Assembly: GCF_030269485.1 (NCBI RefSeq)
Contig: NZ_BSTL01000020.1
Coordinates: forward strand, 56,549 to 120,548
DNA: 64,000 nt
Reading direction: 5' to 3'
Source: Actinoplanes sp. NBRC 103695
Lineage (GTDB): Bacteria > Actinomycetota > Actinomycetes > Mycobacteriales > Micromonosporaceae
The position numbers were made by a program, and so were the translations under genes. Below, in pieces: positions 7,497 to 14,797 of the stretch. Numbering within the stretch: the first letter of the stretch is position 1; each line of letters starts with the position of its first letter. The notes under the pieces were generated by a model that worked only from the letters and a program-made list of their open reading frames with translations, made no database searches and was not told where the DNA came from.

Positions 7497-8831
7497 ATGG
7501 ACGGCCTGTTCCTGACCGCGGTGCTCCCGTTGGTGGTGTTTCTGCTGCTCACGGCGGGCAACGCGTTTTTCGTGGTCGCCGAGTTCGGTCTCGTCACCGT
7601 CGACCGGGCGGAGATCGACAAACGTGCCGAGCAGGGTGACCGCCGTGCGCGTACGGTCCGTCACGCTCTGCACGAATTGTCCTTCCAACTTTCCGGCGCG
7701 CAGCTGGGCATCACCATCACCGCGCTGCTCACCGGCTACCTCGCCGAGCCGGCCCTGTCCCGGCTGATCACCCCGCTCGTCGAGCCGCTGGCCGGCAGCG
7801 TGACCGACACCGTGGCGCACGTCCTCTCCCTGGTCCTGGCCACCTTGGTGTCGATGCTGTTCGGGGAGCTCGTACCGAAGAACGCGGCCCTGGCCCGCCC
7901 GATGCGCGCCGCCCTGGCCACCGCGGCGCCACTGCGCACCTTCGCGCGGCTGTTCGGCTGGCTGATCGGCGCGCTCAACGGCTCGGCGAACTTCCTGGTC
8001 CGCCGCCTCGGCATCGAGCCGCAGGAGGAACTGGCCAGCGCCCGCAGCCCCGAGGAACTGGGCCTGCTCGCCGCGATCAGCGCCCGCGCCGGCGCGCTGC
8101 CCACCGAGACCGCGACGCTGCTACGCCGCACCATCCGGTTCAGCGAGAAACGCGCTGCCCGGGCCATGACTCCCCGCGTCGACGTGGTCGGCCTCCAGGA
8201 GACGGCCAGCGTCGCCGACCTGCTCGCGCTGGCGCGCGAGAGCGGCCACACCCGCTTTCCGGTGTACGAGAACACGCTCGACCTGGTCACCGGTGTGGCG
8301 GCGGTGCCGGAGGCGCTGGGTGTGGCCCCGGCGCAACGGGCGTCCACCGCGGTTTCGGCGATCGCCCGCGAACCGGTCTACGTGCCGGAGAGCCTCGACC
8401 TGGACAAGGTGCTCGCCGCCCTGAGGGAGGCCGACGCCGACCTGGCCATCGTGGTCGACGAGTACGGCGGCACGGACGGCGTGGTCACCGTCGAGGACCT
8501 GATCGAGGAACTGGTCGGCGAGATCTCCGACGAGTACGACGAGGACCTCCCGGAGACCGCCACCCAGGTGCTGACCGCGCCCGACGGCGAGAAGACCTTT
8601 CTGGTCGACGGGCTGCTCCGCGAGGACGAGCTGACCGAGCTGACCGGCTTCGTGCTGCCGGAGGGCCCGTACGAAACCCTCGCGGGTTATCTCCTGGCCC
8701 GCCTCGGCCACATTCCGGTGCCCGGCGAGTCCCTGAGCTCCGACGGGTGGGAGTTCACCGTGACGCAGGTCGACCGGCACCGCATCGAGCAGGTCCGGAT
8801 GGTCGCCATGGAGGAGTCGCTCGATGGTTGA
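7497..8831 (+). CDS. CNNM/CorC-HlyC family membrane protein with CBS pair (first of two)
   Basis: 444 residues. An N-terminal DUF21 (CNNM) transmembrane domain of about four segments (residues 1-190) carries the conserved LGITITALLTGYLAEPAL motif. Two CBS domains follow (about 215-345; VDEYGGTDGVVTVEDLIEEL marks the second), then a CorC/HlyC C-terminal domain (about 360-435). The family includes Mg2+ exporters such as CNNM and MpfA; the old name haemolysin is misleading. The stop overlaps the start of a paralogue by 8 bp, so the two are cotranslated and may form a heterodimer. Confidence 0.92.
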   Translation: MDGLFLTAVLPLVVFLLLTAGNAFFVVAEFGLVTVDRAEIDKRAEQGDRRARTVRHALHELSFQLSGAQLGITITALLTGYLAEPALSRLITPLVEPLAGSVTDTVAHVLSLVLATLVSMLFGELVPKNAALARPMRAALATAAPLRTFARLFGWLIGALNGSANFLVRRLGIEPQEELASARSPEELGLLAAISARAGALPTETATLLRRTIRFSEKRAARAMTPRVDVVGLQETASVADLLALARESGHTRFPVYENTLDLVTGVAAVPEALGVAPAQRASTAVSAIAREPVYVPESLDLDKVLAALREADADLAIVVDEYGGTDGVVTVEDLIEELVGEISDEYDEDLPETATQVLTAPDGEKTFLVDGLLREDELTELTGFVLPEGPYETLAGYLLARLGHIPVPGESLSSDGWEFTVTQVDRHRIEQVRMVAMEESLDG

Positions 8832-9858
8832 GCTGCTGGTCACCGCACTGCTGCTGCTGGGCAACGCGCTGTTCGTGGGTGGGGAGTTCGCGCTGATCGC
8901 GTCCCGCCGCACCGCGCTCGAACCGCTCGCGGCCACCTCGCAGCGGGCCCGCTGGGCGCTGGCCGCGATGAGCCAGATCCCGCTCATGATCGCCGGCGCT
9001 CAGCTGGGCATCACGATCTGCTCGCTGGGCCTGGGCGCCATCTCCGAGCCGGCGCTGGCGCATCTGCTGGAGGGCCCGTTCCACGCCGCCGGCCTGCCCG
9101 ACAGCGCCGTGCACCCGGTGGCCTTCGTGCTGGCCCTGGGCGTGGTGGTCTTCCTGCACACGGTCGTTGGCGAGATGGTCCCGAAGAACATCACCCTGGC
9201 CGGCCCGGAACGTTCGGCGCTCATCCTCGGCCCGTTCATGCTGGCCTTCTGCATCGCCACGAAGCCGGTCCTGACCGCGATGCGCTGGGCGTCCCGGATG
9301 GTCCTCAGCCTGTGGAAGATCGAGGCGACGGACGCGGTCAAGACCGTCTTCACCGCCGAGGAACTCGCCGGAATGGTCACCCAGGCCCGCACCGAGGGCC
9401 TGCTCGGCACGGAGCAGTACGAGCGCATCCACGCCGCCCTCGGCCTCAACGACCGCACCGCAGCCGACACCCTCCTCCCGTGGGCCCGCGTCACCACGAT
9501 CGCCGACGACGTGACCCCCGCCGAACTCGAGACGGTGGCCACCAACAGCGGACGCTCCCGTTTCCCGGTGGTCCAGCGCGAGACGCGGCGCGTGCTCGGC
9601 TTCGTCCACATCAAAGACATCCTGGGGTACGACGACAGCCAGCGCCGCAGTCCGATCCCCGCCGAGATCGTCCGCCCGTTGGCGGTGGTCCCGCCGGACC
9701 GAACCCTTGCCGACCTGCTCCTGACAATGCGCCGAGACCGCCGCCACATCCTCCTGGTCAGCGACGGCCGCCGCCCCTTGGGCGTGGTGACTTTGGACGA
9801 CGTCCTGCACGCCGTGGTCGGCGAGCCCCGCCGAGTGGCAACCGCCCCAGCCATCTGA
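8824..9858 (+). CDS. CNNM-family membrane protein with CBS pair (second of two)
   Basis: 344 residues starting at an ATG inside the end of the upstream paralogue. It has the DUF21 membrane domain with LGITICSLGLGAISEPALAH and GEMVPKNITLAGPERSA, and a CBS pair (about residues 200-335; GVVTLDDVLHAVVGEP at the end), but no CorC/HlyC domain, so it is the short partner of the pair. Tandem long-plus-short CNNM genes are common in actinobacteria. A role in Mg2+/Co2+ homeostasis is inferred from the family. Confidence 0.9.
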   Translation: MVELLVTALLLLGNALFVGGEFALIASRRTALEPLAATSQRARWALAAMSQIPLMIAGAQLGITICSLGLGAISEPALAHLLEGPFHAAGLPDSAVHPVAFVLALGVVVFLHTVVGEMVPKNITLAGPERSALILGPFMLAFCIATKPVLTAMRWASRMVLSLWKIEATDAVKTVFTAEELAGMVTQARTEGLLGTEQYERIHAALGLNDRTAADTLLPWARVTTIADDVTPAELETVATNSGRSRFPVVQRETRRVLGFVHIKDILGYDDSQRRSPIPAEIVRPLAVVPPDRTLADLLLTMRRDRRHILLVSDGRRPLGVVTLDDVLHAVVGEPRRVATAPAI

Positions 9859-10115
9859 ACGGGTCAGGCCGTTCACGACCGCGACCGACGCCTAGCAGAG
9901 CCGCTTTCGAGAGTTGGCCCTGCCATTCCGGATTCGCTCACGTCGCGTCCGCAAGAGGACAGAGACCTCGAACAACCAGCTCGGTCGCCCCAACGGCTAT
10001 ACCAGCCAGTCATCCGCAGACCTACTCGGCGGCGTCAGGAAACGCAGAGAAGTAAGGTCTTACTACATCCAGGGTGACCTCCGAGCCAAGCCGCCCGATC
10101 CCTGGAGACACTTCG

Positions 10116-10184
10116 ATGGCGGTAATAGGCGAGACGTATCGGCGCGGCCTTGCCGTACAAGATGGGGAAGTTGCTGCCGTCTAA
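10116..10184 (+). CDS. possible 22-residue ORF or 5' gene stub
   Basis: ATG at 10116 with GGAGA six bases upstream, reading MAVIGETYRRGLAVQDGEVA and two more residues before TAA. It looks like the truncated 5' end of a gene cut by later rearrangement, but nothing identifies it. Weak call, based only on the ribosome-binding site and codon use. Confidence 0.2.
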   Translation: MAVIGETYRRGLAVQDGEVAAV

Positions 10185-10191
10185 CGCTGGT

Positions 10192-10243
10192 GGTTGATGC
10201 TCAGGGTGGCCTGGAGTGACCTCCGTTTGCCTGTCGTAATGGC
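10192..10243 (+). repeat. left copy of imperfect direct repeat flanking the NB-ARC module
   Basis: GGTTGAT, 9 bp, then GGCCTGGAGTGACCTC (10208-10223), 5 bp, GCCTG, 6 bp, TGGC. The same ordered blocks, with a 12-bp instead of 9-bp first gap, recur at 13723-13777. The 16-bp core is identical. Possible attachment-site scar or duplication bounding the 3.5-kb module. Confidence 0.6.
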
Positions 10244-10375
10244 CCGCCAATGGCCCGGAATCTGGTCGGTGGATCCACTCATTCGGGGTCGGCGGTGCGG
10301 CTGATTGTCGATCATCGTCGCAAAGTGTCTGTTTGTTGTCTGCTAGGACGTCGGTGACTGGTGTAGTCAGATCTG

Positions 10376-10792
10376 ATGGATGTCGATCTGACTCAGACTG
10401 CTGCTGCGGTCATGCCCTACATAACAGCCGCGGTGACCGCGTACGGCGTGACCACGCTGGACAAGGTCCGTGACGCCGTGGTGGATAAGGCGTCCAACGC
10501 AACCGTGGGGGTCGGGCACCGGCTGCTGAACCGGATCCTGGGCCGAGCGGAGTCACAACAGGCGATCGAGGGCGCGATTCTCGACGTCGCTGCCGGCGAG
10601 GAAGACAGCGGGGCCGCATTGAAGCTACAGATCCGCAAGGCGCTCGCTGCCGACTCGGACCTGGCCCGCGACGTGGCGCAGATGCTGCCCGTTGGCACAG
10701 TGCACAACGAAGCCTCCGGGACGAGGTCTATCGCGATCGGCACGAACTCCGGCATCGCCAACACCGGCGACGGCGCCACCTTTCACCGGTGA
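10376..10792 (+). CDS. small partner protein of the NB-ARC/TPR protein, function unknown
   Basis: 138 residues, no signal peptide. Residues 8-30 form a weakly hydrophobic helix, followed by an Asp/Lys/Arg-containing helix (KVRDAVVDKASNATVGVGHR) and an acidic region ending in LQIRKALAADSDLARDVAQM, a pattern I recognise from actinobacterial hypothetical proteins found alone or fused to NTPases. The C-terminus carries SIAIGTNSGIANTGDG, a motif repeated near the N-terminus of the next protein. The stop overlaps the next start as GTGA. It could be a membrane-associating or effector-like subunit; that is inference. Confidence 0.8.
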   Translation: MDVDLTQTAAAVMPYITAAVTAYGVTTLDKVRDAVVDKASNATVGVGHRLLNRILGRAESQQAIEGAILDVAAGEEDSGAALKLQIRKALAADSDLARDVAQMLPVGTVHNEASGTRSIAIGTNSGIANTGDGATFHR

Positions 10793-13653
10793 CCCGCGCG
10801 GCCGACGGTTCAATCGCATCAGGTGAACGGCCCATCGGGATCGGAACCAACACCGGCATCGCTAACAGTGGCGACAACCCGAGGTTCGCGCACCTCGACG
10901 CGGGGGCGCTCAAATCTCCGCACCAGGTGCCGCCCGACGGGTTCTGGAGTGTGCCGAGGCGTCCGTCGCGGGTGTTCGTAGGCCGCGACACGGTCATGGG
11001 TAATGTCGCCGCGACGCTGGGCACTGGTGTCCATGGCGTGATCGGCCAAAGCTTCGCCGGGCTTGGAGGCGTCGGCAAAACCGAGGTCGCGCTTCACCAT
11101 GCACACTCCTGCCGCGACCGATATACGGGAGTGTGGTGGGTCGGTGCCGACAGCCGGGCCAACCTCACCACTGGCTTAGCTGCGTTGGCGCATCGGTTGG
11201 CGCCCGTGACCAGTTTGCTTCCTGATGAGCAAGCTGAGGAGTGGGCAAGGGCGTGGCTGCATCACCACTCCGGCTGGCTGCTGGTTCTCGACAATGTCGA
11301 GGACCCGAACGACATCGCTTCATTGCTGAGCGGCGTAGTCGGCGGGCATGTCCTGGTCACGACCCGCCGCGAAGTCGACTGGGACATGCACGGCCTTACC
11401 CCAATACGGCTAGGCGTCCTTAGCGAAGCGGAAGCAGTCCAGATGATGTTCGAACGCACCCGGCAACGCGACGATGCCGCTGCAACTGCAATCGCTAGCT
11501 ATCTGGGATGTCTCCCACTGGCGCTAGAACAGGCTGCTGCCTTCATCAACCATCACCACCTCTCGATGGCCGCCTACCACGACCGGCTGGAGGCCCAAAC
11601 CGGCGCCCTACTGGCCGTTGTGGCGCCAGGCATGGACGCGCAGCGCGCCGTGACACGAGTCTGGGAGATCACCCTCGAAGCCCTGACCATTAGTAACCCT
11701 GCTGCCATCGAGATTCTGCGCGTTCTGGCCTGGCTCGCCCCTGACGATGTCCCCCGCGACATGATGACGGCATTGATCGGCGGCGACACCGCTGCCGACG
11801 TGGCGCTCGGCCTACTCTCCTCATACAGCATGATCACCCTGGATGCCCGTACGGTCAGTATCCATCGGCTCGTGCAAACCGTCCTACGCCTCGCACCTAC
11901 ACCATCCGCCGATCAACTCGCCATGACACCCAGCGACCAGGCCATCCAGCTCATCAACAACGCCATCCCTGAGAACCCGGACAGTGATCCGGTCGGATGG
12001 CCTCGCTGGCGCGATCTTCTGCCCCATGTCACCGCCCTGAGCGACCACCTGCGCTGCTCCGCCGGTACCACACTCGGCCGGCTGCTGAATCAAACCGCTC
12101 TGTTCGAGTCAGGGCAAGGTCTGTTCCAGCAAGCCGAAGTCCACAACAGCCAAGCGTTGGCGATCACGGAGGCAGCACTCGGCCCCGACCATCCCGACGT
12201 CGCTATCTGCCTCGTTAACCTTGCCGGCAGTTACTCCGCCCTGGGACGGCCCGCGGAGGCGGTACCTCACGAACAGCGGGCGTTGGCGATTACGGAGGCA
12301 GCACTCGGCCCCGACCATCCCGACGTCGCTATCTGCCTCGTTAACCTTGCCGGCAGTTACTCCGCCCTGGGACGGCCCGCGGAGGCAGTACCTCACGAAC
12401 AGCGGGCGTTGGCGATTACGGAGGCAGCACTCGGCCCCGCCCACCCTTCCGTCGCGACCTGCCTCGGCAACCTCGCCAGCAGTTACCGCGACCTGGGCCG
12501 ACCCGCAGAGGCCCTGCCCCTGTCCCAGCGGGCGTTGGCGATTACGGAGGCAGCGCTCGGCCCCGACCACCCCGACATCGCCATCCGACTGGGCAACCTC
12601 GCCAGCAGCTACCGCGACCTGGGCCGACCCGCAGAAGCGGTACCTCACGAACAGCGGGCGTTGGCGATCACGGAGGCAACGTTCGGCCCCGACCACCCCG
12701 ACATCGCCATCCGACTAGGCAACCTCGCCAACAGCTACTCCGCCCTCGGCCGAGCCGCGGAGGCCCTGTCCCTGTCCCAACGGGCATTGACGATCGCCGA
12801 GGCAGCTCTCGGCCCCTACCATCCCACCATCGCGACCTGCCTCGGCAACCTCGCCGCCAATTACGCCGCCCTGGGCCGGCCGGCAGAGGCTCTGCCCCTG
12901 TCCCAGCGGGCATTGACGATCACGGAGGCAGCACTCGGCCCCGACCACCCCGACGTTGCCATCTGGCTGAGCAACCTCGCCCGCAGCTACCGCGACCTGG
13001 GACGGCCCACGGAGGCGGTTCCTCTGTTCCAACGGGCGTCGGCGATCGCCGAGGCAGCACTCGGGCCCGACCACCCCACCATCGCCATCCGGCTGAGCAA
13101 CCTCGCCAGCAGCTACCGCGACCTGGGACGGCCCGGAGAGGCAGTACCTCACGAACAGCGGGCGTTGGCGATTACGGAAGCAGCGCTCGGCCCCGACCAC
13201 CCCGACGTTGGCATCTGCCTCGTTAACCTCGCCGCCAACTACGCCGCCCTGGGACGGCCCGCAGAGGCAGTACCTCACGAACAGCGGGCGTTGGCGATCA
13301 CGGAAGCAGCACTCGGCCCCGACCATCCCACCATCGCGACCTGCCTCGGCAACCTCGCCGCCAACTACGCCGCCCTGGGACGGCCCGCAGAGGCAGTACC
13401 TCACGAACAGCGGGCGTTGGCGATCACGGAAGCAGCACTCGGCCCCGACCACCCCGACATCGCCATCCGACTAGGCAACCTCGCCAACAGCTACTCCGCT
13501 CTCGGCCGACCCGCGGAGGCTTTGACGCTCTGCCGCAAAGCCGTACGGATCGCTGGTCAGGCAATGCCAAACGTCCACCCCATCGCTATGTCGCTCAATG
13601 AATTTCTGTGGCAACTTCTGCGAGAGGCCAAGGATCGAGACCGAAGTGGGTGA
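10789..13653 (+). CDS. NB-ARC (STAND) NTPase with eleven 42-residue TPRs
   Basis: 954 residues from GTG 10789. Residues 15-29 repeat the IGIGTNTGIANSGDN motif of the upstream protein. The NB-ARC core has Walker A GLGGVGKT (91-98), Walker B LLVLDNVED (about 165-173), a sensor-like VLVTTRRE, the GCLPLALEQAA motif (about 242) and a winged-helix end with IHRLVQ. Residues 456-917 are eleven 42-residue kinesin-light-chain-type TPRs, then a degenerate one. Such STAND proteins switch on NTP hydrolysis when the repeat array binds a ligand. One Leu is a TTA codon (11176-11178), rare in such genomes. The TGA stop lies inside a tRNA-Gly fragment. Defence or signalling role is inference. Confidence 0.9.
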   Translation: MTRAADGSIASGERPIGIGTNTGIANSGDNPRFAHLDAGALKSPHQVPPDGFWSVPRRPSRVFVGRDTVMGNVAATLGTGVHGVIGQSFAGLGGVGKTEVALHHAHSCRDRYTGVWWVGADSRANLTTGLAALAHRLAPVTSLLPDEQAEEWARAWLHHHSGWLLVLDNVEDPNDIASLLSGVVGGHVLVTTRREVDWDMHGLTPIRLGVLSEAEAVQMMFERTRQRDDAAATAIASYLGCLPLALEQAAAFINHHHLSMAAYHDRLEAQTGALLAVVAPGMDAQRAVTRVWEITLEALTISNPAAIEILRVLAWLAPDDVPRDMMTALIGGDTAADVALGLLSSYSMITLDARTVSIHRLVQTVLRLAPTPSADQLAMTPSDQAIQLINNAIPENPDSDPVGWPRWRDLLPHVTALSDHLRCSAGTTLGRLLNQTALFESGQGLFQQAEVHNSQALAITEAALGPDHPDVAICLVNLAGSYSALGRPAEAVPHEQRALAITEAALGPDHPDVAICLVNLAGSYSALGRPAEAVPHEQRALAITEAALGPAHPSVATCLGNLASSYRDLGRPAEALPLSQRALAITEAALGPDHPDIAIRLGNLASSYRDLGRPAEAVPHEQRALAITEATFGPDHPDIAIRLGNLANSYSALGRAAEALSLSQRALTIAEAALGPYHPTIATCLGNLAANYAALGRPAEALPLSQRALTITEAALGPDHPDVAIWLSNLARSYRDLGRPTEAVPLFQRASAIAEAALGPDHPTIAIRLSNLASSYRDLGRPGEAVPHEQRALAITEAALGPDHPDVGICLVNLAANYAALGRPAEAVPHEQRALAITEAALGPDHPTIATCLGNLAANYAALGRPAEAVPHEQRALAITEAALGPDHPDIAIRLGNLANSYSALGRPAEALTLCRKAVRIAGQAMPNVHPIAMSLNEFLWQLLREAKDRDRSG
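12154..13539 (+). repeat. 11 x 126-bp tandem repeat encoding TPRs
   Basis: Each 126-bp unit encodes 42 residues of the form ALAITEAALGPDHPD...GRPAEAVPHEQR. Units 1 and 2 differ at only about two bases; others are mosaics that recombine a few alternative blocks (VPHEQR or LPLSQR ends; SSYRDLG, NSYSALG or ANYAALG middles). The near-identity at silent sites implies recent duplication and gene conversion, so repeat number is likely to vary between strains. A twelfth, diverged unit follows to the stop. Confidence 0.95.
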
Positions 13654-13685
13654 CAGGAATCGGACCCGCACTGTCAGCTTGGGAA
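13646..13685 (-). pseudogene. 40-nt copy of the tRNA-Gly 3' part (attachment-site-like)
   Basis: Aligned with the intact tRNA gene at 14701-14740, 37 of 40 positions match (differences at 13647, 13655 and 13663). It covers the 3' acceptor strand, T arm, variable loop and the 3' side of the anticodon arm, then identity stops abruptly. This is the pattern left when an integrative element uses a tRNA 3' end as its attB. It also supplies the stop codon of the NB-ARC gene. Confidence 0.85.
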
Positions 13686-13722
13686 CCGTAGAGAGCGGCA
13701 CCCCTGGATGCTGGGGCTCACA

Positions 13723-13777
13723 GGTTGATACGGCCGCCAGCGGCCTGGAGTGACCTCGGCAAGCCTGCCGGACTGGC
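13723..13777 (+). repeat. right copy of imperfect direct repeat flanking the NB-ARC module
   Basis: GGTTGAT, 12 bp, GGCCTGGAGTGACCTC (13742-13757), 5 bp, GCCTG, 6 bp, TGGC: the same ordered blocks as at 10192-10243. Orientation is direct, spacing about 3.53 kb. Confidence 0.6.
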
Positions 13778-13850
13778 ACGAAGTGGCCGTAGCCGGCACG
13801 AGCGACGAACTGCCTCTGACGGAGCCGCAGAGCGGTTACGATCTGGCTGA

Positions 13851-13868
13851 TATACCAAGGGCGGTATA
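13851..13868. promoter_or_regulatory. operator candidate of the toxin-antitoxin operon
   Basis: TATACC-AAGGGC-GGTATA, a perfect 6-bp inverted repeat with a 6-bp spacer, ends 11 bp before the toxin start and overlaps a plausible -10 hexamer. Antitoxins with an XRE domain usually autoregulate through such sites, so binding by the downstream antitoxin is likely. Confidence 0.65.
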
Positions 13869-13879
13869 CACTCGGCCAG

Positions 13880-14254
13880 GTGAGTGGCCGCTACGACATC
13901 GAGCTGGAGCCCGAGGTGCGGGACTGGCTCGACCAGTTACGGCTCAAGGACTACGCGAAGGTCGAAGCCATGGCCGACATCCTTGCCGAACGAGCCGAAA
14001 CGCTCGGCGAGCCCTACTCGCGGCACCTCACCGGCAAGACTCGTGAGCTGCGATTTCATCTTGACCGGTCCGCGGTCAGGATCAGCTATTGGCTGGCGCC
14101 GGGTGCGCGGGCGGTGTTGCTGACCGTGTTTCGCAAGACTCGGCAGATCGAGCGGGCTGAGGTCGCCCGTGCGATCGCAGCCCAGCAGGTTTGCGAGTCA
14201 GGGCATGAGGTCCATGCTCCTGCGACCGAGATCTACGATCGGAAATGGCTCTGA
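13880..14254 (+). CDS. RelE/HigB-superfamily toxin (Gp49-like)
   Basis: 124 residues from GTG 13880. The order of elements YDIELEPEVRDWLDQL, the long helix with EAMADILAERAETLGEP, then SRHLTGKTRELRFHL, RISYWLAPGARAVLLTVFRK and the last helix QIERAEVARA is that of phage Gp49-like/HigB toxins, ribosome-dependent mRNA interferases. Arg and Lys residues in the strand-turn TVFRKTRQ are in the usual catalytic zone. The residues after about 100 (AAQQVCESGHEVHAPATEIY) extend a little beyond the family core. Toxin-first order and the XRE partner fit a HigBA-type system. Confidence 0.88.
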   Translation: MSGRYDIELEPEVRDWLDQLRLKDYAKVEAMADILAERAETLGEPYSRHLTGKTRELRFHLDRSAVRISYWLAPGARAVLLTVFRKTRQIERAEVARAIAAQQVCESGHEVHAPATEIYDRKWL

Positions 14255-14273
14255 GGAACCGGAGGGACAGCTG

Positions 14274-14564
14274 ATGACCACACGTCACGCCCGTTGGGAA
14301 CGCACCGGTGCCGACGAGCACGCGGCCGCGTACGAGGAAGCCCGCGCGGCGCTGCTGCTCGGGCAGATGGTTCACGACCGGCGCACCGCACTCGCGATGA
14401 CCCAGGCCGAACTCGCGGAGCGCGCAGGTATGACCCAGCCCCAGCTCTCCCGCCTGGAGTCCGGCGGAGCCACCCCGACCGTCCCCCTGCTGGCCCGCCT
14501 CGCAGCGGCACTGGACGCAGACCTCGACATCGCGTTCCGCCCTCACAACTCAATCGCTGCCTGA
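14274..14564 (+). CDS. XRE-family antitoxin (HigA-like)
   Basis: 96 residues from ATG 14274, preceded by GGAGGG; this start lies 19 bp after the toxin stop. Residues about 37-90 form a helix-turn-helix: LAMTQAELAERAGMTQPQLS is the HTH and RLESGGATPTVPLLARLAAA the following helices. Neutralises the upstream toxin and probably represses the operon through the palindrome at 13851. The operon ends at a terminator 91 bp downstream, just before the tRNA gene. Confidence 0.9.
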   Translation: MTTRHARWERTGADEHAAAYEEARAALLLGQMVHDRRTALAMTQAELAERAGMTQPQLSRLESGGATPTVPLLARLAAALDADLDIAFRPHNSIAA

Positions 14565-14654
14565 TCGAGCCCGAAATCCTTCAGCGGCACCATGCGGATG
14601 CGGAAGCAGACCACCCATGGCACGAAGGCAGCTGACAGTAGTCCCGAATGACGG

Positions 14655-14689
14655 ACGCCTGGTCTCGGCATCAAACCGTGACCAGGCGT
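14655..14689 (+). terminator. terminator after the toxin-antitoxin operon
   Basis: ACGCCTGGTC (14655-14664) pairs perfectly with GACCAGGCGT (14680-14689) and is followed by TTCTCTCTT on the plus strand. It would stop transcripts of the cassette before they run antisense through the tRNA-Gly gene. Confidence 0.75.
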
Positions 14690-14699
14690 TTCTCTCTTG

Positions 14700-14770
14700 A
14701 GCGGGTGACGGGAATCGAACCCGCACTGTCAGCTTGGGAAGCTGATGTTCTGCCATTGAACTACACCCGC
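14700..14770 (-). tRNA. tRNA-Gly (anticodon CCC)
   Basis: Read on the minus strand: a 7-bp acceptor stem GCGGGTG/CACCCGC, D arm GTTC-loop-GAAC, anticodon stem TCAGC/GCTGA with loop TTCCCAA (anticodon CCC), and a T arm with TTCGATT loop. No CCA is encoded. The 3' end faces the toxin-antitoxin cassette, and the tRNA's 3' 40 nt are duplicated at 13646-13685. A dCTP deaminase gene lies nearby. Confidence 0.93.
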
Positions 14771-14797
14771 GAACTAAGGCCCCGTCACTGTACCCGA

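Larger units (their letters stand above)
9859..10375. other. intergenic left edge of the accessory block, no convincing gene
   Basis: This 517-bp stretch contains no domain-bearing ORF I can support. It holds AGTAAG-GT-CTTACT (10051-10064), a 9-bp direct repeat AATGGCCCG at 10238 and 10249, the left copy of a direct repeat whose partner lies at 13.7 kb, and a possible 22-codon ORF at 10116. Composition is more AT-rich than the flanking core genes, consistent with a junction of acquired DNA. Confidence 0.6.

Noticed and set aside
12109..13452. Repetitive minus-strand frames opposite the TPR array.
   Set aside because: They only mirror the 126-bp repeats of the plus-strand gene.
13646..13685. 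Second tRNA-Gly gene.
   Set aside because: Only the 3' part is present; the 5' half, D arm and 5' acceptor strand are missing.
13750..14046. A 98-codon plus frame overlapping the toxin gene start.
   Set aside because: No similarity, and it runs through the operator in a different frame from the toxin.
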